The position numbers and the translations under genes were made by a program. A DNA stretch of 64,000 bases from Hyphomicrobiales bacterium. Lineage in GTDB: Bacteria; Pseudomonadota; Alphaproteobacteria; Rhizobiales; Rhizobiaceae. The notes below the pieces were generated by a model. That model made no database searches and had not been told where the DNA came from. It was given only the letters and a program-made list of their open reading frames with translations. The number at the start of each line of letters is the position of its first letter. Position 1 is the stretch's first letter. The stretch is from contig JAFKJU010000027.1 of NCBI GenBank assembly GCA_017305935.1, positions 23,858 through 87,857 on the forward strand. Reading direction: 5' to 3'. Below are positions 23,180 to 32,340 of this stretch, piece after piece.

Positions 23180-25171
23180 ATGTCGGCCACCAAAATCCTC
23201 TGGGGTCAGATCCTCACTGTCTTTCTGATCGTGCTTGCCACCACCTGGGGCGCCACCGAATATGTCGCGTGGAAGCTCGGCTTCCAGGCGCAGCTCGGGC
23301 CGCCGTGGTTCACTGTTCTCGGTTGGCCTTTCTACCTGCCGCCGGCCTTTTTCTGGTGGTGGTATTTCTACGATGCCTACGCACCGGACATCTTCACGAA
23401 AGGCGCGTTCATCGCCGCCTCCGGAGGCTTTATCGCCGTGGCCGTCGCCATCGGCATGTCGGTCTGGCGGGCGCGTGAGGCGAAGAAGGTCGAAACCTAC
23501 GGCTCCGCCCGCTGGGCCGAAAGGCAAGAGGTAACGGACGCCGGGCTCCTCGGCCCCGATGGCGTGGTGCTCGGCAAACTCGATCGCGACTACCTGCGCC
23601 ACGACGGGCCGGAGCATGTGCTGTGCTTCGCACCGACGCGATCCGGTAAGGGCGTCGGCCTGGTCGTGCCCTCGCTGCTGACCTGGCCGGGCTCGGCGAT
23701 CGTCCACGACATCAAGGGCGAGAATTGGCAGCTCACCGCCGGCTTCCGCGCCCGGCACGGCCGCGTGCTGCTGTTCGATCCGACCAATGCGAAGTCCTCC
23801 GCCTATAATCCCCTGCTCGAAGTCCGCCGCGGCGAATGGGAGGTGCGCGACGTCCAGAACATTGCCGACATCCTGGTCGATCCGGAAGGCAGCCTTGAGA
23901 AGCGGAACCATTGGGAGAAGACCAGCCACGCGCTTCTGGTCGGCGCGATCCTCCATGTCCTCTATGCGGAAGAAGACAAGACGCTCGCCGGTGTCGCGGC
24001 TTTCCTCTCCGATCCCAAGCGGCCGATCGAATCGACGCTCGCCGCGATGATGAAGACGGCGCATCTCGGCGAGGCCGGGCCGCATCCGGTCATCGCCAGC
24101 GCCGCGCGTGAGTTGCTCAACAAATCCGACAATGAGCGGTCGGGTGTGCTCTCCACCGCCATGTCGTTCCTCGGCCTGTACCGTGATCCCGTCGTTGCTG
24201 AGGTGACGCGCCGCTGCGACTGGCGCATCACCGACATCGTGACGGCCAAGCAGCCGACGACGCTCTATCTCGTCGTGCCGCCGTCGGACATCAACCGCAC
24301 CAAGCCGCTGATCCGCCTGATCCTCAACCAGGTCGGCCGTCGTCTGACCGAGGATCTGCAGGCCAAAGCCGGGCGACACCGGCTCCTCCTCATGCTCGAC
24401 GAGTTTCCGGCGCTTGGACGACTCGACTTCTTCGAATCGGCGCTGGCCTTCATGGCGGGCTACGGGCTCAAAAGCTTCCTGATCGCCCAGTCCCTGAACC
24501 AGATTGAGAAAGCATACGGGGCGAACAACAGCATATTGGACAACTGCCATGTCCGCGTGAGCTTCGCGACCAACGACGAGCGCACCGCCAAGCGTGTCTC
24601 CGATGCACTCGGCACCGCGACCGAGATGAAAGCGATGAAGAACTATGCGGGCCACCGGCTATCGCCATGGCTCGGGCATTTGATGGTGTCGCGGTCGGAG
24701 ACGGCGCGGCCGCTGCTCACGCCTGGCGAAATCATGCAGCTTCCGCCGACCGACGAGATCGTCATGGTCGCCGGCACGCCACCGATCCGGGCGAAGAAGG
24801 CGCGCTATTACGAAGATGCCCGGTTCAAGGAGCGCCTTCTGCCACCTCCCGCACTCACCGCGCCAAAGCAGGGACGACCCGACGACTGGACCACGCTGCC
24901 GCTTCCGTCGCGTCCTCAGCTCGCCGAGCCGAAACCAGCCGAGGCCGCCCAGGATGAAGACCCAACCGAATCCGAGCGCCGTCATCAGCCGGAACTCAAC
25001 CGGATAAAGCCGGTCGAGACGAAACCGCCGATCGAGAACGAGTTCGAGATCGATGCCGATCGCGATGACGAGATGGAGGACGCGGCCACCCGTAACAGGC
25101 GGATGACCGGGATCATGCAGGGTGTGGCGCGGCAGGTCTCGCTCGATCCGAATGACGGCATGGAGCTGTGA
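23180..25171 (+). CDS. traG: Type IV coupling protein TraG/VirD4
   Basis: A 663-residue ATPase with two N-terminal membrane spans (about 9-28 and 40-62, a third near 75-95), Walker A APTRSGKGVG at about 152-161 and Walker B LLMLDEFPALG near 403. It links the relaxosome to the mating channel. The C-terminal ~100 residues are charged and Pro-rich. SD AAGAAAGGA precedes ATG 23180. It overlaps the next gene by 4 bp. Confidence 0.93.
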   Translation: MSATKILWGQILTVFLIVLATTWGATEYVAWKLGFQAQLGPPWFTVLGWPFYLPPAFFWWWYFYDAYAPDIFTKGAFIAASGGFIAVAVAIGMSVWRAREAKKVETYGSARWAERQEVTDAGLLGPDGVVLGKLDRDYLRHDGPEHVLCFAPTRSGKGVGLVVPSLLTWPGSAIVHDIKGENWQLTAGFRARHGRVLLFDPTNAKSSAYNPLLEVRRGEWEVRDVQNIADILVDPEGSLEKRNHWEKTSHALLVGAILHVLYAEEDKTLAGVAAFLSDPKRPIESTLAAMMKTAHLGEAGPHPVIASAARELLNKSDNERSGVLSTAMSFLGLYRDPVVAEVTRRCDWRITDIVTAKQPTTLYLVVPPSDINRTKPLIRLILNQVGRRLTEDLQAKAGRHRLLLMLDEFPALGRLDFFESALAFMAGYGLKSFLIAQSLNQIEKAYGANNSILDNCHVRVSFATNDERTAKRVSDALGTATEMKAMKNYAGHRLSPWLGHLMVSRSETARPLLTPGEIMQLPPTDEIVMVAGTPPIRAKKARYYEDARFKERLLPPPALTAPKQGRPDDWTTLPLPSRPQLAEPKPAEAAQDEDPTESERRHQPELNRIKPVETKPPIENEFEIDADRDDEMEDAATRNRRMTGIMQGVARQVSLDPNDGMEL

Positions 25172-25611
25172 CGGTCATGGAGACCCGCAAGAAGAAGACG
25201 CAAATCTCGGTCTATCTCGACCCAGCGATCATGACGATGCTTTCCGACCATGCCGCGCGCCGGGATCAGTCGCAGTCGATGATCGCCGAGGCCGCGATCG
25301 CCTCCTTCCTCTCGCCGGATGCTGCCGAGCGGAGGGAGGCTGTGATCGCCAAGCGCCTCGATCAGCTCGACCGCCGCATGACTCGGCTCGAGCGCGATGT
25401 CGGCATCGCGGTGGAGAGCCTGGCCGTGTTCATCAAGTTCTGGCTCGCAACTACGCCTGCATTGCCAGAACCCGCCGCGCAGGCAGCACGCGCCAAGGCC
25501 GGCGAGCGATACGATCAGTTCGTCACTGCGCTTGGTCGGCGTCTCGCCAAAGGGCCGAAGCTAAGACAGGAGATCACGGAGGATGTCAGCCCTCAAGGCG
25601 ATGCGGATTAG
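25168..25611 (+). CDS. CopG/RHH family protein
   Basis: A 147-residue protein; GTG 25168 overlaps the traG stop (an alternative ATG is 25177). An N-terminal ribbon-helix-helix (KKTQISVYLDPAIMTMLSDHAARRDQSQSMIAEAAI) is followed by a coiled-coil-like segment (LDQLDRRMTRLERDVG). It is found at this place in related elements and may regulate the transfer genes. Confidence 0.85.
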   Translation: MTVMETRKKKTQISVYLDPAIMTMLSDHAARRDQSQSMIAEAAIASFLSPDAAERREAVIAKRLDQLDRRMTRLERDVGIAVESLAVFIKFWLATTPALPEPAAQAARAKAGERYDQFVTALGRRLAKGPKLRQEITEDVSPQGDAD

Positions 25612-26870
25612 GTGGTCAGCTTTCGCTTTTGAAACAACTCGGGAAAGAGCAGAAGCGCAGCTTTACCGACCATGCTGTCCGGAGCATCCTGCGCATCTTC
25701 CATTGCGCGAGCAAATTTCGCCACAACGCTTGGCTTATCGAGAAGTTCAGGTCCCATCGTCACCGAAATAACTTTTCGCATGATGCGCGCGAACCTGTGG
25801 CGCCGCTCACTCGACAGGAACGTGTTAATGACCTCGCTCAGGTTTCGTTGCGCTGAACCGACTGGTTTGCCTTCAACAAACGACATGATTGCATTGAGGA
25901 GCGCCCCCATGTCGACCTCTTCGAGGGCTGTCGCATCAATCGTGTCTTCATTGAGCCGTTCCGCCAGGTCGGTGAGCAAGTCTCTCCTAAGTGACCACGG
26001 TGTCCCACCATTTGTCGTTGCTGCAAGCCAGCGTGCCCGAAACTCCATGTGCCACGGAGGCGGCGGAGCGACCGCATAAGGCAACCCCGATGGCGGCCAC
26101 TCAAGTTCGGGAAGCGCCGTGATTTTCTCGTTCCAGCCTGAACCGTGTTCCCAAAACGCCCGAACCAGAAATGCCTTCCTTGCTCGGCACTCGGCCACAA
26201 CTTCGTCGTCGAGGGAGAACAGGTTTTTGTTGTGCGAATAGAAGATATCCTCGAAAGCTGTCAGAAGGTACGCCCGCTCGACAGGCACGAAATTCCAAGT
26301 CAGCCAAATAAGATGCCGCCCTTCGCGCTGATAGAAATCTTCGCGCGCAACTATGATCGGAATCTGTGTCGTCGCGAGCTGGATTTCGATGGCGATCGGC
26401 TTTCCATCATATGTCGCGCGCACGTCAGGCCGGCGACGACTGTCCCCGCAAACAACATATTCATCGACGACAACTGATCCTGGCTCGGTCAGCGGATCTG
26501 CGTTGAGCAGCTCAGCAACGAGGTTCTTGACGCGCAGATGCAGGGGACTTTCTTGCGCCCCCTGAAATTGTGACGCGCTGACCGCATCCGTCGAACCGGG
26601 TTCTCCAGTCCACCAAGGGCAACTGCGCGGAGCGCCCTTGTGGTGACGCCAGAACGGCAGTCTCGTGTTGGGCTCGCGCGGTGCGTAGACCGGAAAGCCG
26701 CAATGGTCGCAGACGAAGGCGGCCTGCCCATCGTTACGAGCCCGCGTGGCGGAGCGCCTAACCTCTTGATAGCCGTCAGCATCGATCTGAAGCAGATCAT
26801 CGCTCGTAATCACAACCATGTCTTGGAGACGAACGGCGCGTTTCAATGTCCGTTGCAGTCGCCCCTTCAT
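25608..26870 (-). CDS. CoiA-like/DUF6035-type putative nuclease, cargo in transfer region
   Basis: A 420-residue protein on the opposite strand between copG and trbB. The N-terminal third has CDHC, HH and a later Cys (about residues 54-85), a possible zinc site as in CoiA-like proteins. PDVRATYDGKPIAIEIQLATTQ with FYQREGRHLIWL resembles a PD-(D/E)XK nuclease core. The C-terminal part is helical and unrecognised. Base composition looks less GC-rich than its neighbours. It is probably accessory cargo (DNA metabolism or defence); function is inferred from fold only. Its stop overlaps the copG stop. Confidence 0.7.
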   Translation of the reverse strand: MKGRLQRTLKRAVRLQDMVVITSDDLLQIDADGYQEVRRSATRARNDGQAAFVCDHCGFPVYAPREPNTRLPFWRHHKGAPRSCPWWTGEPGSTDAVSASQFQGAQESPLHLRVKNLVAELLNADPLTEPGSVVVDEYVVCGDSRRRPDVRATYDGKPIAIEIQLATTQIPIIVAREDFYQREGRHLIWLTWNFVPVERAYLLTAFEDIFYSHNKNLFSLDDEVVAECRARKAFLVRAFWEHGSGWNEKITALPELEWPPSGLPYAVAPPPPWHMEFRARWLAATTNGGTPWSLRRDLLTDLAERLNEDTIDATALEEVDMGALLNAIMSFVEGKPVGSAQRNLSEVINTFLSSERRHRFARIMRKVISVTMGPELLDKPSVVAKFARAMEDAQDAPDSMVGKAALLLFPELFQKRKLTT

Positions 26871-27071
26871 TCAGCCCTCCAGTGACAGCGAATCGCGCGC
26901 CTCCTTTTGTGATTTTCAGATCATAGCAACGACATGATCTACGCTATTTCCTGTATTTGTACGCCACACTACTACGCCTCTAGTTTCTTGTTGAAGCGGC
27001 CCAAAATCGGGCTCTTTTAATCAACCCCGTCCGGGGACCGTCTGACTTTCCCCGATTGAATTGGGGATCAG
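26871..27071 (+). promoter_or_regulatory. Intergenic region before the trb operon
   Basis: About 200 AT-richer bases. GCCC-aaaatc-GGGC followed by TCTTTT (about 27001-27018) and CCCCG-tc-CGGGG (about 27028-27039) are hairpins upstream of trbB ATG 27072. It must hold the promoters of trb and of the divergent CoiA-like gene; no boxes can be fixed with confidence. Confidence 0.4.
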
Positions 27072-28100
27072 ATGGCCGGTTCACGCCAAAACTCGGAAGG
27101 TTCGGCACGGGGAGCGCGGATGCTACGCACCGCACTCGGCCCGGCCATTGCCCGATTTCTCGAAGATGCCTCCGTCGTTGAGGTGATGCTGAACCCGGAC
27201 GGGTGCATCTGGATCGATCGTCTCTCCGAAGGGCTGTCCAACACAGGTGAGCGGCTATCACCGGCGGATGGCGAACGCATCGTGCGCCTGGTCGCGCACC
27301 ATGTCGGCGCGGAGGTTCACTCTGGCGCTCCGCGTGTCTCGGCCGAGCTGCCGGAAACGGGGGAACGGTTCGAGGGGCTGTTGCCGCCCGTGGTCGCGGC
27401 TCCGGCCTTCGCAATCCGTAAGCCTGCCGTCGCCGTCTTCACGCTCGACGATTACGTCACGGTCGGCATCATGTCCGCCGGACAGGCCGAAGCATTGCGC
27501 CACGGTGTTGCGTCGCGCGCCAATATCCTCGTCGCGGGCGGCACCTCCACCGGCAAAACGACGCTGACGAATGCGCTGCTGGCCGAGGTCGCAAAGACCT
27601 CCGATCGCGTCGTCATCATCGAGGACACACGCGAACTGCAATGCGCAGCACCCAACCTCGTCGCCATGCGAACGAAGGACGGCGTCGCCTCGCTCTCCGA
27701 TCTCGTCCGATCCTCTCTCCGCCTGCGCCCCGACCGCATCCCGGTCGGCGAAGTACGCGGCTCGGAAGCGCTCGACCTGCTCAAAGCCTGGGGCACCGGC
27801 CATCCCGGCGGCGTCGGCACCATCCACGCAGGCAGCGCCATCGGCGCGCTCAGGCGGATGGAACAGCTCATCCAGGAAGCCGTCGTCACCGTGCCCCGCG
27901 CCCTGATCGCCGAGACTATCGACCTTGTGGCGGTTCTCTCTGGCCGCGGCTCTTCGCGTCGGCTTTCCGAGCTCGCCCGTGTCGAGGGCCTCGGCCCTGG
28001 CGGCGACTACCGCGTCACGCCTGCCGTCACGGCCTTGGCTGCCGAGGGCGACGAAGGTGCGACCTCTATCCCCACCAGCCCCGAAGGAGAAAACCTGTGA
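27072..28100 (+). CDS. trbB: P-type conjugative transfer ATPase TrbB
   Basis: A 342-residue VirB11-like secretion ATPase: Walker [10 protein letters not shown] at about 156-164, Asp box in [10 protein letters not shown], and the His box region [11 protein letters not shown]. It powers pilus assembly and substrate transfer from the cytoplasmic face. It is the first gene of the trb operon; its stop overlaps the trbC GTG start. Confidence 0.94.
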   Translation: MAGSRQNSEGSARGARMLRTALGPAIARFLEDASVVEVMLNPDGCIWIDRLSEGLSNTGERLSPADGERIVRLVAHHVGAEVHSGAPRVSAELPETGERFEGLLPPVVAAPAFAIRKPAVAVFTLDDYVTVGIMSAGQAEALRHGVASRANILVAGGTSTGKTTLTNALLAEVAKTSDRVVIIEDTRELQCAAPNLVAMRTKDGVASLSDLVRSSLRLRPDRIPVGEVRGSEALDLLKAWGTGHPGGVGTIHAGSAIGALRRMEQLIQEAVVTVPRALIAETIDLVAVLSGRGSSRRLSELARVEGLGPGGDYRVTPAVTALAAEGDEGATSIPTSPEGENL

Positions 28101-28429
28101 TCCAAGCCTCACGTTCAATGCGCCATCGCCTCGCCATGGTGCTGTCCGTCACCACGCTCAGCGTCGTGATGGCCGTGCCCGCCCACGCCTCTGGCTCATC
28201 CATGCCGTGGGAAGCGCCGCTGCAATCCATCCTCCAGTCGATCGAAGGACCGGTCGCCAAGATCATCGCTGTGATCGTCATCATCTCGACCGGCCTGGCG
28301 CTGGCCTTCGGCGACACCTCCGGCGGCTTCCGCCGCCTGATCCAGATCGTCTTCGGCCTGTCGATCGCCTTTGCCGCCAGCTCGTTCTTCCTCAGCTTCT
28401 TCAGCTTCGGCGGCGGAGCGCTGGTCTGA
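28097..28429 (+). CDS. trbC: TrbC/VirB2 pilin precursor
   Basis: A 110-residue protein (GTG start in a GTGA overlap) with a long signal peptide ending near AHA-SGSS and two hydrophobic segments (IIAVIVIISTGLALAFG and IVFGLSIAFAASSFFLSFF), the VirB2/TrbC layout. It is the expected substrate of the TraF peptidase at 19508. Confidence 0.9.
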   Translation: MIQASRSMRHRLAMVLSVTTLSVVMAVPAHASGSSMPWEAPLQSILQSIEGPVAKIIAVIVIISTGLALAFGDTSGGFRRLIQIVFGLSIAFAASSFFLSFFSFGGGALV

Positions 28430-28710
28430 TGGCGGGCGTCGTCGATCAGGGTAGCGAGGTTCCTGCCTTCATGGTTCCCGTCCACCGGGCGCTGACCGAG
28501 CCGATCCTGCTCGGCGGCGCTCCCCGCGCCATTGCGATCATGAACGGCACGCTGGCCGGCGCGGTCGGGCTCGGCCTGCGCCTCTGGCTGGTCGGCCTCG
28601 CCATCTGGGCGATCGGACATTTCGCGGCCGTGTGGGCCGCCAAGCGCGATCCCCTCTTCGTCGATGTCGGCCGCCGTCATCTGCGCATCCCAACGCATCT
28701 CACGGTCTGA
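28429..28710 (+). CDS. trbD: Conjugal transfer protein TrbD (VirB3-like)
   Basis: A 93-residue inner-membrane protein with one or two hydrophobic segments in the middle (MNGTLAGAVGLGLRLWLVGLAIWAIGHF). The opening VPVHRALTEPILLGGAPR is typical of VirB3/TrbD. It overlaps trbC by one base and precedes trbE. Confidence 0.9.
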   Translation: MAGVVDQGSEVPAFMVPVHRALTEPILLGGAPRAIAIMNGTLAGAVGLGLRLWLVGLAIWAIGHFAAVWAAKRDPLFVDVGRRHLRIPTHLTV

Positions 28711-28723
28711 GGGGAGCGCGGCC

Positions 28724-31162
28724 ATGATGAACCTCGCCGAATACCGCAATCGCAACAGCCGGCTCGCCGACTTCCTGCCCTGGGCCGCGCTGGTGGGGGC
28801 GGGCATTGTGCTCAACAAGGATGGCAGCTTTCAGCGCACGGCGCGGTTTCGTGGTCCCGATCTGGATTCTGCCGTGCCTGCCGAGCTGGTTGCAGTCGCA
28901 GGACGATTGAACAACGCCTTCCGGCGTCTCGGCTCCGGCTGGGCGATCTTCGTGGAGGCGCAGCGACATTCGGCCTCGATCTATCCGGCCAGCACCTTTC
29001 CCGATGCCGCCTCGGCGCTGGTCGATGCCGAACGCAAGGCCGATTTCGAAGAAGCCGGAGCGCACTTTGAATCCAGCTATTTCCTGACCTTCACCTATCT
29101 GCCACCGGCCGAGGACGCCGCCCGCGCCGAGACCTGGCTCTACGAGGGCCGCGAGAAGACCGGCATCGACCCCAACGAGGTGCTGACCGTCTTCGCCGAC
29201 CGCACCGATCGCCTGCTGCGGTTGATCGAAGCCTTCATGCCGGAATGCCGATGGCTCGATGACGGCGAGACGCTGACCTATCTGCATGGCTGCGTCTCCA
29301 CGCACCGCCACCGCGTCCGCGTCCCCGAAACACCGATCTATCTCGACGCGCTGCTCGCCGATCAACCGCTCACCGGCGGGCTGGAACCGCGCCTTGGCAA
29401 TCAGCATCTGCGCGTCCTAACCGTCACCGGCTTTCCGACCGCGACCACGCCCGGCCTGCTCGACGAGCTGAACCGGCTGGCCTTTCCCTATCGCTGGTCC
29501 ACTCGCGCGGTCCTGCTCGACAAGACGGACGCCACCAAGCTGCTCACCAAGATCAGGCGGCAATGGTTCGCCAAGCGCAAGTCCATCGCCGCGATCCTCA
29601 AGGAGGTGATGACTAACGAAGCCTCCGTGCTGGTCGATACCGATGCGGCGAACAAGGCCGCGGACGCCGACCTCGCGCTGCAAGAACTCGGCGCCGACTA
29701 TGCCGGCATCGCCTATGTCACCGCGACGGTGACGGTATGGGACGCCGATCCGCGTATTGCCGACGAGAAGCTGCGGCTGGTCGAAAAGGTCATCCAGGGC
29801 CGCGACTTCACCGCGATGGCCGAGACCATCAACGCCGTGGACGCCTGGCTCGGCAGCCTGCCGGGCCATGTCTACGCCAATGTCCGGCAACCGCCGATCT
29901 CCACGCTCAATCTCGCCCACATGATCCCGCTTTCGGCGGTGTGGGCGGGGCCGGAACGGGACGAGCATTTTGCAGCGCCCCCACTGCTCTTCGGCAAGAC
30001 CGAAGGCTCGACTCCGTTCCGGTTTTCCCTTCACGTCGGCGATGTCGGCCATACGCTCGTCGTTGGCCCGACCGGCGCGGGCAAGTCCGTGCTGTTGGCG
30101 CTGATGGCCCTGCAGTTCCGCCGCTACGCCGGCGCACAGGTCTTCGCCTTCGACTTCGGCGGCTCGATCCGCGCCGCCGCACTCGCGATGCGCGGAGACT
30201 GGCACGATCTCGGCGGCGGCCTGACGGACGGCTCGGAGACCTCCGTCTCGCTTCAGCCGCTGGCGCGCATCGGGGAGACGAGCGAACGCGCTTGGGCCGC
30301 CGACTGGATCGTCGCCATCCTGACACGGGAGGGCGTCGCCATCTCGCCGGAGGTGAAGGAGCATATCTGGACAGCGCTGACCTCGCTGGCTTCGGCGCCG
30401 GTCGAGGAACGCACGATCACCGGCCTCTGCGTGTTGCTCCAGTCCAACGACCTGAAGCAGGCGCTCCGCCCCTATTGCATCGGCGGCGCATGGGGCCGGT
30501 TGCTCGACGCCGAGAGCGAACATCTCGGCACTGCGACGGTCCAGGCGTTCGAGACCGAGGGGCTGATCGGAACCGACGCCGCGCCGGCCGTGCTGGCCTA
30601 TCTTTTCCACCGGATCGAAGATCGGCTCGACGGTTCACCGACCCTCATCATCGTCGATGAAGGCTGGCTGGCGCTGGACGACGAGGGTTTTGCCGGCCAG
30701 CTCCGTGAATGGCTGAAGACGCTCAGGAAGAAGAACGCCTCCGTCATCTTCGCCACGCAGAGCCTGTCGGATATCGACGGCAGCACCATTGCGCCTGCCA
30801 TCATCGAGAGCTGCCAGACCCGGCTTCTGCTCCCCAACGAACGGGCAATCGAGCCGCAGATCACTGCCATCTATCGCCGTTTCGGTCTCAACGATCGCCA
30901 GATCGAGATCCTCGCGCGGGCCATGCCGAAGCGCGACTATTACTGCCAATCCCGACGAGGCAACCGGCTGTTCGAACTCGGCCTTTCGGAGGTCGCGCTG
31001 GCGCTCTGCGCCGCATCCTCCAAGACCGATCAGGCAGCCATCGCTCGCATCACAGCCGAGCACGGCCCGGATGGCTTCCTCGATGCCTGGCTACGCCTGC
31101 GCGGCGCCGGCTGGGCCGCCGACCTCATTCCCAACCTCACCAACCTGGAGAAACTGCCATGA
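28724..31162 (+). CDS. trbE: TrbE/VirB4 conjugation ATPase
   Basis: An 812-residue VirB4-type ATPase. Walker A VGPTGAGKSV is at about 446-455 and Walker B LIIVDEGWLALDD near 642. The N-terminal CagE/TrbE region includes LAEYRNRNSRLADFLPW. I chose ATG 28724 after GGGAGCGCGGCC. It overlaps trbJ by 4 bp. Confidence 0.94.
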   Translation: MMNLAEYRNRNSRLADFLPWAALVGAGIVLNKDGSFQRTARFRGPDLDSAVPAELVAVAGRLNNAFRRLGSGWAIFVEAQRHSASIYPASTFPDAASALVDAERKADFEEAGAHFESSYFLTFTYLPPAEDAARAETWLYEGREKTGIDPNEVLTVFADRTDRLLRLIEAFMPECRWLDDGETLTYLHGCVSTHRHRVRVPETPIYLDALLADQPLTGGLEPRLGNQHLRVLTVTGFPTATTPGLLDELNRLAFPYRWSTRAVLLDKTDATKLLTKIRRQWFAKRKSIAAILKEVMTNEASVLVDTDAANKAADADLALQELGADYAGIAYVTATVTVWDADPRIADEKLRLVEKVIQGRDFTAMAETINAVDAWLGSLPGHVYANVRQPPISTLNLAHMIPLSAVWAGPERDEHFAAPPLLFGKTEGSTPFRFSLHVGDVGHTLVVGPTGAGKSVLLALMALQFRRYAGAQVFAFDFGGSIRAAALAMRGDWHDLGGGLTDGSETSVSLQPLARIGETSERAWAADWIVAILTREGVAISPEVKEHIWTALTSLASAPVEERTITGLCVLLQSNDLKQALRPYCIGGAWGRLLDAESEHLGTATVQAFETEGLIGTDAAPAVLAYLFHRIEDRLDGSPTLIIVDEGWLALDDEGFAGQLREWLKTLRKKNASVIFATQSLSDIDGSTIAPAIIESCQTRLLLPNERAIEPQITAIYRRFGLNDRQIEILARAMPKRDYYCQSRRGNRLFELGLSEVALALCAASSKTDQAAIARITAEHGPDGFLDAWLRLRGAGWAADLIPNLTNLEKLP

Positions 31163-31917
31163 AACTGCGCCGTTCACGCGCAGTGCGGCTCGCTGCCGCG
31201 CTGCTTACCGCTCCCGTCGCCGTCGCGCCCATGCTGGCGACACCAGCTCACGCCATCATCGTCTTTGATCCGACGAACTACGCGCAGAACGTCCTTCAGG
31301 CGGCCCGCGCGCTCCAGCAGATCAACCAGCAGATCACGCAGCTTCAGAACGAAGCGCAGATGCTCATCAACCAGGCCCGCAACCTCGCGAGCCTGCCCTA
31401 TTCCTCGCTGCAACAGCTCCAGCAGTCCGTGCAGCGGACGCAGCAGCTTCTGAGCCAAGCACAGAACATCGCCTACGATGTCCAGCAGATCGACCAGGCA
31501 TTCCAGCAGAAATACGGGAGTGCCTCACTCTCCGCTTCGGACGCACAGCTCGTCGCCGACGCCAGATCGCGCTGGCAGAACACGGTAGGCGGTCTGCAGG
31601 ACGCCATGAAAGTGCAGGCCGGCGTCGTCGGCAACATCGACACCAACCGCGCCCAGATGTCCGCGCTCGTCGGCCAGAGCCAGGGCGCCACCGGCGCGCT
31701 TCAGGCGACGCAGGCCGGCAACCAGCTCCTCGCACTTCAGGCCCAGCAGCTCGCCGACCTCACTGCCGTCGTCGCAGCGAACGGTCGCGCGCAGGCGCTG
31801 CAATCGGCCGAACAGGCGGCTGCGGCAGAACAGGGCCGCGAACAGCGTCGCCGCTTCCTGACGCCGGGCACGGGCTACCAGCCGGGCAACGCCCGGATGT
31901 TCCCCGGCAGCAACTGA
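31159..31917 (+). CDS. trbJ: Conjugal transfer protein TrbJ (VirB5-like)
   Basis: A 252-residue periplasmic protein with a signal peptide ending at TPAHA-IIVFDP and a Gln-rich, coiled-coil-rich body (LQQINQQITQLQNEAQML and following), as usual for TrbJ/VirB5 minor pilus components. It is coupled to trbE by an ATGA overlap. Confidence 0.92.
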   Translation: MKLRRSRAVRLAAALLTAPVAVAPMLATPAHAIIVFDPTNYAQNVLQAARALQQINQQITQLQNEAQMLINQARNLASLPYSSLQQLQQSVQRTQQLLSQAQNIAYDVQQIDQAFQQKYGSASLSASDAQLVADARSRWQNTVGGLQDAMKVQAGVVGNIDTNRAQMSALVGQSQGATGALQATQAGNQLLALQAQQLADLTAVVAANGRAQALQSAEQAAAAEQGREQRRRFLTPGTGYQPGNARMFPGSN

Positions 31918-31931
31918 ACGGGAGGATCGCC

Positions 31932-32339
31932 ATGGACGGCAAGATGCTCGCCCGGCTCGGCGCCGTCGTCTTCGTCGGCGTCGCCATCACCGCCACGGTC
32001 ATAGAACTGACCCGCAAGCCCGAGGAGCCGCAGGTCCGCACGCTCGTCCATGAGCGCGACGACACCGATGCGCTTCGCCAGGTCCTGCGCCGGTGCCGTG
32101 ACGTGGGCGAAGCGGCGACCCGCGATCCCACCTGCCTCGATGTCTGGGCCAAGGCCCGCGACCGATTTCTGGGTCAAGGCCCGAAGCCTTCCCAACCGGG
32201 CGGGACGATGACGTTGGCACCGGAGGCGCCGGTGACGCTCTTCCCAACCGAAGATCCGGCCATCAAGGAAAGCGCGCCCGCAGCCGAGGACGCCGCTCCG
32301 GTCGCGCAGCCCGAACCTGTCCGGCCGGGAGCGCACTGA
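31932..32339 (+). CDS. Putative entry-exclusion protein TrbK-alt
   Basis: A 135-residue protein with one N-terminal membrane span (LARLGAVVFVGVAITATVIEL), the conserved DTDALRQVLRRCRDVGEAATRDPTCLDVWA segment and a Pro/Ala-rich tail. This matches the TrbK-alt family between trbJ and trbL, which is thought to prevent redundant entry. SD GGGAGG precedes ATG 31932. Confidence 0.85.
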   Translation: MDGKMLARLGAVVFVGVAITATVIELTRKPEEPQVRTLVHERDDTDALRQVLRRCRDVGEAATRDPTCLDVWAKARDRFLGQGPKPSQPGGTMTLAPEAPVTLFPTEDPAIKESAPAAEDAAPVAQPEPVRPGAH

Positions 32340-32340
32340 T

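Noticed and set aside
23147..24655. 502-residue minus-strand frame inside traG
   Set aside because: Antisense shadow of the coupling protein, which has clear Walker motifs.
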